NCBI GenBank assembly: GCA_024644425.1
Contig: JAHELA010000067.1
Location: forward strand, 1 to 8,377
Origin: Nitrosomonadaceae bacterium
GTDB taxonomy: Bacteria; Pseudomonadota; Gammaproteobacteria; Burkholderiales; Nitrosomonadaceae
DNA: 8,377 nucleotides
Direction: 5' to 3'
Shown piece by piece: positions 1 through 5,866 of the stretch. How positions within the stretch are numbered: the stretch's first letter is position 1; each line of letters opens with the position of its first letter. Position numbers and translations under genes: made by a program. The notes under the pieces were generated by a model that was given only the letters and a program-made list of their open reading frames with translations, did not search any database and was not told the DNA's origin.

Positions 1-51
1 CAAATATAAATGGTTTTTTTGCTTTGTGCAATAGAGATTGGCTTCAGTCTT
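1..51. other. Window edge downstream of pssA, no gene seen
   Basis: A short AT-rich stretch follows the pssA stop codon. It contains a run of seven T on the plus strand (14-20). I see no coding start and no convincing terminator hairpin here, so the minus-strand operon may continue beyond the window. In related betaproteobacteria I recall leuA following pssA, but nothing of such a gene is visible here. Confidence 0.5.
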
Positions 52-816
52 TTATATACCGGTATTTTTTTTCTTTTTTTTCCATCGCCACAACCACATT
101 ATGTAACCAGATAATGCGTACAGCACAAACAAACAGAATAGAACAACAGGTGGTTGGCTTGGAATCAGTACGAAAAAGAATAAGGCTAGTAACAATACGG
201 TTATGAATGGTACGCTTTTATGTAAATTTATTTCTTTGCCACTATAATATGGAAGGTTACTAACCATAGTAAAACCTGCAAACACTGTAATACCCCATGC
301 TAGCCATTTAATAGTTGATCCCTCTATTTTAAAATCTAACATTACCCAAACTAGCCCTGCGATCAAGGCTGCTGCTGCGGGACTGGGTAAACCATGAAAA
401 AATCGTTTATCTGCAGCTCCTATTTTTGTATTAAAACGTGCTAGACGTAACGCGGCACAAGTGCAATAAATAAAAGCAGCAATCCACCCCCATTTTCCCA
501 TGTCTTTTAAGGCCCATTCATATATGACCAATGCAGGTGCTGCACCAAATGAAATCATGTCGGACAAACTGTCGTATTCCGCGCCAAATTCGCTCTGAGT
601 ATGTGTTAGTCGTGCTACTCTTCCATCTAATCCGTCCAGCACCATGGCGATGAAAATAGCTATTGCAGAATGCTCAAAACGCCCATTCATTGCTTGTACG
701 ATAGCGTAAAATCCCGCAAATAATGCTGCTGTAGTAAACAGATTTGGAAGTAAATAAATGCCGCGCCTCCGCAGCTTTGATTTAAACATAATACGAGATT
801 GGTTTGGGTCGTACAT
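52..816 (-). CDS. pssA: CDP-diacylglycerol-serine O-phosphatidyltransferase (phosphatidylserine synthase)
   Basis: This integral membrane enzyme joins CDP-diacylglycerol and L-serine to give phosphatidylserine and CMP, the committed step to phosphatidylethanolamine. The complete CDP-alcohol phosphotransferase signature is visible: D61, D64, G65, A68, R69, then G78, D82 and D86, the residues that bind the metal and the CDP group in this family. Hydrophobic stretches at about 22-43, 51-60, 111-123, 147-161, 172-188, 203-219 and 224-243 fit a multi-pass protein of the PssA type, distinct from the E. coli phospholipase-D-like synthase. The 254-residue length is normal. The protein ends in a basic tail with five consecutive lysines, encoded by an A8-G-A8 tract. 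Psd, which uses its product, lies 108 bases upstream. The start is uncertain. ATG at 816 (MYDPNQ) is used here, and an in-frame stop lies just upstream of it. ATG at 789 (MFKSKL) is also possible. Neither has a recognisable Shine-Dalgarno sequence. Confidence 0.93.
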   Translation of the reverse strand: MYDPNQSRIMFKSKLRRRGIYLLPNLFTTAALFAGFYAIVQAMNGRFEHSAIAIFIAMVLDGLDGRVARLTHTQSEFGAEYDSLSDMISFGAAPALVIYEWALKDMGKWGWIAAFIYCTCAALRLARFNTKIGAADKRFFHGLPSPAAAALIAGLVWVMLDFKIEGSTIKWLAWGITVFAGFTMVSNLPYYSGKEINLHKSVPFITVLLLALFFFVLIPSQPPVVLFCLFVLYALSGYIMWLWRWKKKKKNTGI

Positions 817-924
817 TATTCGTATATTACTTTAAGAAGCTCTGATGCATGTTAAACTGATAAGATAGGATGGTAAACATGAGATAGACATTAGAAATGG
901 ATTGATAACGGGAAACTATCTATT

Positions 925-1569
925 TTATTGGGTTAATTCGGCTAAGATAGTTAGCGTTGCATAAACTTTGTCTCCTATATTTACATTGATTTTAGTGTTT
1001 AGTGGAAGATATGTATCTACTCGGGAGCCAAAACGGATAAAACCAAAACGCTGACCTCGTGCAAGATGGTCACCGATTTTAACATGGCAAAGAATACGTT
1101 TAGCAACTAACCCAGCTACTTGCACGCAAGTTATATTAAAGCCATTATCAGTTTTTATCCATAAAGCATTACGTTCATTATCCAAAGAGGCTTTGGGCAG
1201 ACTAGCGTTGATAAACTTGCCAGGGAAATACCATTTATCAATTATATTCCCGTCTACTGGACTGCGGTTGGAATGGACATTAAACACATTCATAAATACG
1301 CTTACCTTTATAGCCTCTCTTTTGAGATAAGGGTCTTGTACCTTTTCCACGGCGACTATTTTGCCATCTGCAGGCGATAATACTGCATTAGCTTTTTGAG
1401 GTATAACACGTGGTGGGTCACGAAAAAATTGTAAAATGAAAAGCGCCATTAACCAGAACGGTATAGCCCAAATCAAACCAGCAAGAGTGTTGATAATTGC
1501 TGCAATTACAACTGCTCCTATAATAAAGGGCCAGCCCTCACGCGCAATAAAAGGATGGGGATAATTCAT
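925..1569 (-). CDS. psd: Phosphatidylserine decarboxylase proenzyme, short form
   Basis: The enzyme decarboxylates phosphatidylserine to phosphatidylethanolamine at the inner membrane. It is made as a proenzyme that cleaves itself between Gly and Ser; the new N-terminal Ser becomes the pyruvoyl cofactor. In this 214-residue protein the cleavage site is G181-S182, in RFGSRVD, giving a beta chain of about 181 residues and a small alpha chain of 33. The family's Asp-His-Ser triad is visible as D68 (SPADG), H99 (NVHSNRSP) and S182. A hydrophobic segment at about 14-48 should anchor the N-terminus in the membrane. The length suits the short PSD-A class found in many bacteria, not the roughly 320-residue E. 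coli form. The start MNYPHPFIAREGWPF resembles betaproteobacterial homologues as I recall them, so ATG 1569 is well supported even though the bases before it (CATACCCCT) contain no Shine-Dalgarno sequence. It lies 95 bases after ilvC and 108 before pssA. Confidence 0.95.
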   Translation of the reverse strand: MNYPHPFIAREGWPFIIGAVVIAAIINTLAGLIWAIPFWLMALFILQFFRDPPRVIPQKANAVLSPADGKIVAVEKVQDPYLKREAIKVSVFMNVFNVHSNRSPVDGNIIDKWYFPGKFINASLPKASLDNERNALWIKTDNGFNITCVQVAGLVAKRILCHVKIGDHLARGQRFGFIRFGSRVDTYLPLNTKINVNIGDKVYATLTILAELTQ

Positions 1570-1664
1570 AGGGGTATGAATAGTTAGGTGACTAGTTACA
1601 TATGTTTCGCAGGAGGGGTATACATTCTATATTTCATGTTATTTACATTATTTGCTGCTTTACG

Positions 1665-2681
1665 CTAATTCTTTTCTTGATCAACTAGTTTATTCTTTTT
1701 AATCCACGGCATCATACTACGTAATTTTGTTCCAATTACTTCAATTTTATGTTCTGAGGCAAGTCGACGACTAGTTTTCAGCATAGGTGCACCAGCTTGG
1801 TTCTCCATAATAAACTCGCGGGCATACTCACCTGTTTGAATTTCACGTAGAATTTTTCGCATTTCTGCACGAGTTTTATCAGTAACAATGCGTGGACCAC
1901 GGGAAATATCTCCATATTCAGCATTATTGGAGACAGAATATCGCATGTTGGCAATGCCTCCTTCATAAATCAAATCAACTATTAACTTTACTTCATGAAG
2001 GCACTCAAAATAGGCCATTTCCGGCGCATATCCTGCTTCTACTAGCGTCTCAAATCCTGTTTGAATAAGAGAAGTTAGTCCTCCACATAGGACTACCTGT
2101 TCTCCGAATAAATCAGTTTCAGTTTCTTCACGGAAGTTAGTTTCAATCACACCTCCTCGTGTGCCTCCGTTAGCTGCAGCATAAGACAATGCTAAATTGC
2201 GGGCTTTACCAGACTTGTTTTGATGTACAGCAATGAGTGACGGAACACCACCACCCTGTAAATAGGTCGAGCGTACAAGATGACCAGGTCCTTTAGGTGC
2301 AATCATAATTACATCTAGGTCATCACGTGGCGACACTTGTCCATAGTGGACATTAAAGCCATGGGCGAATGCAACTGTAGCTGCTTTTTTGATATTAGGT
2401 TCTACCTCTGACTTGTAAACAGCGGCCATTTTTTCATCGGGTATCAGAAGCATCACAACGTCTGCATTTTTAACAGCTTCAGCGACTTCCTTAACAACAA
2501 GCCCAGCTTTCTTTGCTTTATCCCAGGATGCACCATCTTTACGTAAACCAACAATAACCTTTACACCAGAGTCAGTTAGGTTATTTGCGTGAGCATGTCC
2601 CTGTGAGCCATAACCAACTATAGCAACTTTTTTTCTTTTAATAAGGGATAAATCAGCATCTTTATCGTAATAAATCTTCAT
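1665..2681 (-). CDS. ilvC: Ketol-acid reductoisomerase (NADP+), class I
   Basis: The second common enzyme of branched-chain amino acid synthesis isomerises and reduces acetolactate or acetohydroxybutyrate to the dihydroxy acids, using NADPH and Mg2+. The 338-residue length fits the short class I form. The N-terminal Rossmann domain shows GYGSQGHAHA at 23-32. R47 and S52, in the loop after the second strand, are of the type that bind the 2'-phosphate of NADPH, so NADPH preference is expected. H107 and K130 match conserved active-site positions. The C-terminal knotted helical domain supplies the metal-binding acids D190 and E194 (ETDLFGEQ) and E226 and E230 (ECLHE), with S251 near the substrate. 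All key residues are intact. A good Shine-Dalgarno sequence, AAAGGAA, lies about 5 bases before the ATG. The gene is separated from ilvH by 96 bases with no clear terminator, so it is probably cotranscribed, although an additional promoter of its own is not excluded. Confidence 0.98.
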   Translation of the reverse strand: MKIYYDKDADLSLIKRKKVAIVGYGSQGHAHANNLTDSGVKVIVGLRKDGASWDKAKKAGLVVKEVAEAVKNADVVMLLIPDEKMAAVYKSEVEPNIKKAATVAFAHGFNVHYGQVSPRDDLDVIMIAPKGPGHLVRSTYLQGGGVPSLIAVHQNKSGKARNLALSYAAANGGTRGGVIETNFREETETDLFGEQVVLCGGLTSLIQTGFETLVEAGYAPEMAYFECLHEVKLIVDLIYEGGIANMRYSVSNNAEYGDISRGPRIVTDKTRAEMRKILREIQTGEYAREFIMENQAGAPMLKTSRRLASEHKIEVIGTKLRSMMPWIKKNKLVDQEKN

Positions 2682-2694
2682 AGATTTCCTTTCC
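2682..2694 (-). promoter_or_regulatory. Ribosome binding site of ilvC
   Basis: On the minus strand AAAGGAA lies about 5 bases before the ilvC ATG. It is the clearest Shine-Dalgarno sequence of the five genes in this operon and contrasts with psd and pssA, which lack one. Confidence 0.7.
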
Positions 2695-2777
2695 GATTTA
2701 ATTTTAAGAGTAAGTGGCGGAGGTTATTTGATCATAGGCAGAAAACACCATGTCATACTTACTTATTGTTTATTTCA

Positions 2778-3269
2778 CTAGATTTTCAAGATTCTTTCAC
2801 CGCGACCAATCCCAGAAGCACCTGTTCGAACAGTTTCTAGAATCGACTTACGTTCCATAGTTTCAAGAAATGCATCAAGTTTTGAACCAGTACCCGTTAA
2901 TTCTATAGTATATGATTTGTCAGTAACATCAACAATACGGCCATGAAAAATGTCAGCTGTACTTTTTATCTCTTTACGGTCTTTGCCAATGGCACGTACT
3001 TTCACTAGCATCAATTCGCATTCAATATGATCTCCATCGCTTAAATCAATTATTTTTACTACGTCGATCAATTTATTTAATTGCTTAGTAATTTGCTCAA
3101 CGACATCATCTGAGCCAACAGTAACTAGAGTCATACGTGACAGAGTAGAGTCCTCAGTAGGCGCTACTGTGAGCGATTCAATATTATAGCCTCGTGCTGA
3201 GAACAGGCCAGCTACACGTGATAATGCACCAGCTTCATTTTCCATCAACAAGGAAATAATATGTCGCAT
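2778..3269 (-). CDS. ilvH: Acetohydroxyacid synthase small (regulatory) subunit
   Basis: This is the regulatory subunit of acetohydroxyacid synthase: it raises catalytic activity and gives feedback inhibition by valine. The 163-residue length matches E. coli IlvH. The N-terminal ACT domain (about 1-75) keeps the residues associated with valine binding in E. coli IlvH: N11, G14 and N29, together with S17, a position linked to feedback resistance when mutated. Feedback control is therefore probably intact. The C-terminal half (about 84-158) is the usual second domain, with GKDRKEI and DAFLETMERKSILETVRTG. The ATG lies 2 bases after the ilvB TAG (TAGAGATG), so translation is likely coupled to that of ilvB. 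Only a weak purine stretch (TAGAG) precedes the ATG, and it overlaps the ilvB stop. The symbol ilvN would be equally defensible. Confidence 0.97.
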   Translation of the reverse strand: MRHIISLLMENEAGALSRVAGLFSARGYNIESLTVAPTEDSTLSRMTLVTVGSDDVVEQITKQLNKLIDVVKIIDLSDGDHIECELMLVKVRAIGKDRKEIKSTADIFHGRIVDVTDKSYTIELTGTGSKLDAFLETMERKSILETVRTGASGIGRGERILKI

Positions 3270-3271
3270 CT

Positions 3272-4978
3272 CTATACCAGAATCATTTCAGAAAGACCTT
3301 TTCCGCCGGGCACCATGGGAAACACATTTTCAGTTTGATCTGTAATGAAATCCATGAATACTAGCCTGTTTTTAAGCCCGAATGCTTCCTTTAATGCACT
3401 TTCTATATCACTTGGTTGCTCAATTTTCATTCCTACATGACCATAACTTTCAGCCAGTTTAACAAAGTTTGGTAGCGCGTCTACATATGATTCAGCATAA
3501 CGATTACCGTGGAAAAATTCTTGCCATTGACGCACCATTCCCATATATCGATTGTTAAGGTTAATAATTTTGAGTGGAAGGTTATATTGTTTACAAGTTG
3601 ATAATTCCTGAATACACATCTGTATACTAGCTTCACCAGTAATGCAGGCCACAACACCTTTTGGGTTAGCAAACTGCACGCCCATGGCTGCTGGTAGCCC
3701 AAATCCCATAGTTCCCAATCCTCCAGAATTAATCCACCGCCGCGGTTTATCAAATTTGTAGAATTGTGCAGCCCACATTTGATGTTGACCTACGTCCGAG
3801 GTGATGAAGGCATTGCCCTTGGTTATCTTGTAAAGTTTCTCAACTACCATTTGTGGTTTGATTATGGGACTTTTTCGATCATACTTAAGGCAATCTCGTT
3901 CGCGCCATTGGTTGATTTGTTTCCACCATGATTTGAGAGCCGTTTGATTGGTTTTCTCCTTACTAGTTTCTAGTAACTTAATGAGCTCAATAAGTACGTG
4001 AGAAACATTTCCAACAATAGGCACATCAACCTTAACTCGTTTGGAAATAGACGAAGGATCAATGTCAATGTGTATGATTTTTCTGTCTTTGTTAAAGAAA
4101 TGTTTAGGATTACCAATTACCCGGTCATCAAAGCGCGCACCAATTGCTATTAAAACGTCACATTGCTGCATTGCCATATTGGCTTCATAAGTACCATGCA
4201 TACCTAGCATACCGACAAACTGTTTGTCTGTTGCAGGATAACCACCTAGCCCCATCAATGTGTTTGTACAAGGAAAGTTTAGCATTTGCACAAGGCTCGT
4301 AAGTTGTGCGGCTGCATTGCTTAGTATCACTCCGCCTCCGGTATAGATCATTGGTCTTTTTGAACCTAATATTAGTTGCATTGCTTTCTTGAGCTGTCCA
4401 GGATGACCTTTACTAGTTGGATTATAGGAGCGCATGACTACATTACTTGGGTAAGTAAACTTTGTTTTTTCCTGGCTGACATCCTTAGGAATATCTACTA
4501 ATACTGGTCCAGGGCGCCCAGTTGCACAAATATAGAATGCTTTCTTGATAGTAGTAGCTAATTCTGTAATATCTTTTACTAAGAAGTTATGTTTGACACA
4601 GGGGCGTGTGATGCCCACTGTATCAACTTCCTGAAAGGCATCTAGACCAATAGCAGGGGTTGGGACTTGCCCACTAATAATAACCATTGGTATTGAATCC
4701 ATATAAGCAGTGGCAATGCCGGTAATAGCGTTTGTTACTCCTGGGCCAGATGTTACTAATGCAACTCCTGCTTTGTTGCCGGAGCGCGCATACCCATCTG
4801 CCGCGTGTACCGCTGCTTGCTCATGGCGTACAAGTATATGTTTGACTTTGTCCTGCTTAAACAGTTCGTCATATATAAACAGTACCGCACCACCAGGATA
4901 TCCAAAAATAAAATCTACTGCTTCTTCCTGTAAACAGCGTATAGTGATTTCAGCTCCTGTTAATTCCTTTGTATCCAT
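3272..4978 (-). CDS. ilvB: Acetohydroxyacid (acetolactate) synthase large, catalytic subunit
   Basis: This thiamine-diphosphate (ThDP), Mg2+ and FAD enzyme condenses two pyruvates to acetolactate, or pyruvate with 2-oxobutyrate to acetohydroxybutyrate, the first common step to valine, leucine and isoleucine. The 568-residue length is typical. The order is an N-terminal pyrimidine-binding domain (about 4-170, GYPGG at 26-30, catalytic E53 in RHEQAAVHAADGYA), a central FAD-type domain (about 195-330, with ARFDDR at 281-286), and a C-terminal pyrophosphate-binding domain (about 380-550). W485 in MVRQWQ matches the tryptophan that favours 2-oxobutyrate. The oddity is in the ThDP/metal motif: the usual Gly-Asp-Gly is G448-E449-A450, while the partner N475-N476 is intact. 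I recall Glu at the middle position in other betaproteobacterial enzymes; Ala at the third is unfamiliar. ATG 4978 (MDTKELTGAE) starts at the usual place; AGGA lies about 12 bases upstream, rather far. The symbol ilvI is an alternative. Confidence 0.96.
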   Translation of the reverse strand: MDTKELTGAEITIRCLQEEAVDFIFGYPGGAVLFIYDELFKQDKVKHILVRHEQAAVHAADGYARSGNKAGVALVTSGPGVTNAITGIATAYMDSIPMVIISGQVPTPAIGLDAFQEVDTVGITRPCVKHNFLVKDITELATTIKKAFYICATGRPGPVLVDIPKDVSQEKTKFTYPSNVVMRSYNPTSKGHPGQLKKAMQLILGSKRPMIYTGGGVILSNAAAQLTSLVQMLNFPCTNTLMGLGGYPATDKQFVGMLGMHGTYEANMAMQQCDVLIAIGARFDDRVIGNPKHFFNKDRKIIHIDIDPSSISKRVKVDVPIVGNVSHVLIELIKLLETSKEKTNQTALKSWWKQINQWRERDCLKYDRKSPIIKPQMVVEKLYKITKGNAFITSDVGQHQMWAAQFYKFDKPRRWINSGGLGTMGFGLPAAMGVQFANPKGVVACITGEASIQMCIQELSTCKQYNLPLKIINLNNRYMGMVRQWQEFFHGNRYAESYVDALPNFVKLAESYGHVGMKIEQPSDIESALKEAFGLKNRLVFMDFITDQTENVFPMVPGGKGLSEMILV

Positions 4979-5031
4979 TATTTCTAATTTTCCTACGTTG
5001 AGAACTACATAAATAATAAGTAGAACGCTGA

Positions 5032-5060
5032 ACAGTAGCTGTTAGCTGACTTTTGGTCAA
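5032..5060 (-). promoter_or_regulatory. Candidate proximal ilvB promoter (weak -10)
   Basis: On the minus strand a -35-like TTGACC (5060-5055) is followed after 17 bases by TACTGT (5037-5032). The -35 matches five of six consensus bases, the -10 only three. It would give a leader of roughly 50 bases. Its -35 lies inside the palindrome TGAC-TTTTG-GTCA (plus strand 5047-5059), a possible operator. Confidence 0.25.
5047..5059. repeat. Short palindrome TGAC-N5-GTCA
   Basis: Perfect 4-bp arms TGAC and GTCA flank TTTTG. As RNA on the ilvB side it can extend to a six-pair hairpin, GUUGAC/GUCAGC around CAAAA, with one G-U pair. It lies about 70 bases ahead of ilvB. The role is unknown; a regulator site or a leader hairpin are the two options. 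Confidence 0.4.
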
Positions 5061-5134
5061 CCCCTTGTTAGCTATCGCCTTCTATATTTTATGTCTAGTT
5101 TTATTCACGGTTTTTGGTTGTTATCATTTAGATT

Positions 5135-5163
5135 GTTTTAGATAATCTATATGACTTTGTCAT
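5135..5163 (-). promoter_or_regulatory. Candidate distal ilvB promoter
   Basis: On the minus strand ATGACA (5163-5158, five of six -35 bases) is followed after 17 bases by TAAAAC (5140-5135, four of six -10 bases). Transcription from it would give a leader of about 150 bases before ilvB. The -35 box lies inside the palindrome ATGAC-TTT-GTCAT (5151-5163), and the palindrome TAGAT-A-ATCTA (5139-5149) touches the -10 box. That arrangement is what one would expect of a controlled promoter, but it is inferred from sequence alone. Confidence 0.35.
5139..5163. repeat. Two adjacent short palindromes in the ilvB upstream region
   Basis: TAGAT-A-ATCTA (5139-5149) is followed one base later by ATGAC-TTT-GTCAT (5151-5163); both are perfect within their arms. 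They cover the candidate distal ilvB promoter. In AT-rich DNA one palindrome of this size is weak evidence. Two abutting ones over a promoter-like element are more suggestive of an operator. Confidence 0.4.
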
Positions 5164-5270
5164 CAGATAAAGTTTTTAAGTTAATTTTTGAAGTGCGTGT
5201 ATCATAATAGAAGATAAATATTTTCATTGTCGCCTGAAATGATTGCTTTAGTTTGGGTTGGTTTCAAGAC

Positions 5271-5294
5271 AAATGAGATGTGAAATGAGATGTG
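5271..5294. repeat. Perfect tandem duplication of a 12-mer
   Basis: The unit AAATGAGATGTG occurs twice head to tail, at 5271-5282 and 5283-5294, without mismatch. It lies about 175 bases upstream of rpsO and about 290 upstream of ilvB, in non-coding DNA. It could be a replication-slippage duplication or a doubled protein-binding site. Nothing in the sequence decides between them. Confidence 0.8.
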
Positions 5295-5338
5295 GTTTGT
5301 TTGTATTAATACTGTTTCTTTAAAGTTTTAAGTCCTGG

Positions 5339-5359
5339 ATAGATAAGTGGCTTATCTAT
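5339..5359. repeat. Perfect 9-bp inverted repeat with 3-base spacer
   Basis: The arms ATAGATAAG (5339-5347) and CTTATCTAT (5351-5359) flank TGG. No run of T follows on either strand, so it does not look like an intrinsic terminator. It lies about 40 bases upstream of the -35 box of the likely rpsO promoter, a common position for an activator or regulator site. The half-site TAGATAA is also present in the palindrome at 5139-5149 on the ilvB side, which hints at one protein binding both, but this is inference. Confidence 0.75.
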
Positions 5360-5400
5360 TTCATATTATGAATACTAAAGACAAAAAATTAGCACATTAC

Positions 5401-5430
5401 TTGAGAATTTACCTTGATAAAGAGTAAAAT
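5401..5430 (+). promoter_or_regulatory. Likely sigma-70 promoter of rpsO
   Basis: TTGAGA (5401-5406) and TAAAAT (5425-5430) are separated by 18 bases. Each box matches five of six consensus positions. Transcription would begin near 5437, giving an rpsO leader of about 30 bases. It is the best promoter-like sequence in the window and lies where one is needed. Confidence 0.6.
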
Positions 5431-5458
5431 AGCGCCTTTTCGTACCAAGCATTTAATT

Positions 5459-5469
5459 GGAGAGTATGT
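5459..5469 (+). promoter_or_regulatory. Ribosome binding site of rpsO with an out-of-frame ATG
   Basis: GGAG (5459-5462) lies 7 bases before the rpsO ATG at 5470. A second ATG at 5466-5468, out of frame and only 3 bases after the Shine-Dalgarno sequence, precedes it. The spacing and the S15 N-terminus both select 5470 as the true start. Confidence 0.75.
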
Positions 5470-5739
5470 ATGCCCACCACAACCGATAAAAAAGCGCAGG
5501 TAGTGCGCGACTATCAAAGGGCCGCTGGAGATACTGGTTCCCCGGAAGTACAGGTGGCGTTATTGACTACCCGTATCAACGATTTAACTGGTCATTTCAA
5601 GGTTCACGTCAAAGATCACCATTCTCGTCGTGGTTTATTACGGATGGTAAATCGTCGCCGCAAATTGCTTGATTATTTAAAGCATGACAGTGCAGATGTT
5701 TATCGTTCACTGATTGAGCGTCTTGGTCTCCGTAAATGA
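5470..5739 (+). CDS. rpsO: 30S ribosomal protein S15
   Basis: S15 is a primary 16S rRNA-binding protein of the central domain of the small subunit, and it contributes to a bridge with the large subunit. The 89-residue length equals that of E. coli S15. The family core is clear: DTGSPEVQVA at 21-30, then GHFKVHVKDHHSRRGLLRMV at 41-60, and RRRKLLDYL at 62-70, ending in LIERLGLRK. The rRNA-contact residues H42, D49 and S52 (H41, D48 and S51 in numbering without Met) are kept. The protein is small, helical and basic, as expected. It is followed 139 bases later by pnp in the classical rpsO-pnp order. In E. coli S15 represses its own translation through a leader pseudoknot; I could not recognise that structure in the short leader here. 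The pair is probably transcribed from the promoter at 5401-5430. Confidence 0.98.
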   Translation: MPTTTDKKAQVVRDYQRAAGDTGSPEVQVALLTTRINDLTGHFKVHVKDHHSRRGLLRMVNRRRKLLDYLKHDSADVYRSLIERLGLRK

Positions 5740-5740
5740 A

Positions 5741-5772
5741 TTTACCTTCCTATCAGATTAGGATGGCTTAAA
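5741..5772 (+). promoter_or_regulatory. Stem-loop in the rpsO-pnp intergenic region
   Basis: CCTTCCTA (5745-5752) pairs with TAGGATGG (5759-5766) over a 6-base loop, with one T-T mismatch. TTTA (5741-5744) can add four pairs with TAAA (5769-5772) across a 2-base bulge. No T run follows, so complete termination is unlikely. In E. coli the same interval carries an rpsO terminator and an RNase III-cut stem through which PNPase controls its own mRNA. This stem may serve a similar role, but is much shorter than the E. coli one. Confidence 0.45.
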
Positions 5773-5822
5773 ATACATTGGTTAATATTGGCTTTCAATG
5801 GATGAGTGTACTGAGTATCGTA

Positions 5823-5851
5823 TTGACTAGTTAGAAACGAAGACGAATAAC
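5823..5851 (+). promoter_or_regulatory. Possible weak internal promoter for pnp
   Basis: TTGACT (5823-5828, five of six) and AATAAC (5846-5851, four of six) are 17 bases apart. This would start transcription about 20 bases before pnp and bypass the stem-loop after rpsO. A secondary pnp promoter at a comparable place is known in E. coli. The -10 box is poor, so confidence is low. Confidence 0.3.
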
Positions 5852-5866
5852 GATAATTTCAACAGA

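Larger units (their letters stand above)
4979..5469. other. Divergent intergenic region between ilvB and rpsO
   Basis: The two operons diverge from these 491 AT-rich bases. I find no gene here. The longest small frames are unconvincing: 19 codons at 5368-5427 and 16 codons at 5091-5141 on the plus strand, neither with a Shine-Dalgarno sequence. Two very short minus-strand frames ahead of ilvB (MIHALQKLT and MITTKNRE) are not rich in Val, Leu or Ile, so the classical leader-peptide attenuator of enteric ilv operons is not visible. The region does hold candidate promoters on both strands, several short palindromes, a perfect 9-bp inverted repeat and a tandem 12-mer; these are listed separately. 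Confidence 0.8.

Noticed and set aside
2709..2763. 7-bp inverted repeat AGTAAGT/ACTTACT and a TATGAT -10-like box (2731-2736, minus strand) between ilvH and ilvC
   Set aside because: The arms are 41 bases apart, and the -10-like box has no acceptable -35 at 16-18 bases (the nearest, ATGACA, is only 14 away). It is too weak to call a promoter or hairpin.
4710..5012. 100-codon open frame on the plus strand opposite the start of ilvB
   Set aside because: It is antisense to the conserved N-terminus of IlvB, has low-complexity composition and no ribosome binding site; it is a shadow of the real gene. The same applies to frames at 7525-7845 and 7247-7495 opposite pnp.
5091..5141. 16-codon hydrophobic frame on the plus strand in the intergenic region
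   Set aside because: No ribosome binding site, no recognisable peptide, and the AT-rich DNA readily gives Phe- and Leu-rich frames by chance.
5100..5220. Leader-peptide attenuator for the ilv operon on the minus strand
   Set aside because: The only short ATG frames (MIHALQKLT and MITTKNRE) are not runs of Val, Leu or Ile codons, have no Shine-Dalgarno sequence, and no terminator hairpin with a T tract follows.
5368..5427. 19-codon frame on the plus strand (MNTKDKKLAHYLRIYLDKE) ahead of rpsO
   Set aside because: It has no Shine-Dalgarno sequence, overlaps the likely -35 and -10 boxes of the rpsO promoter, and would end at or before the expected transcription start.
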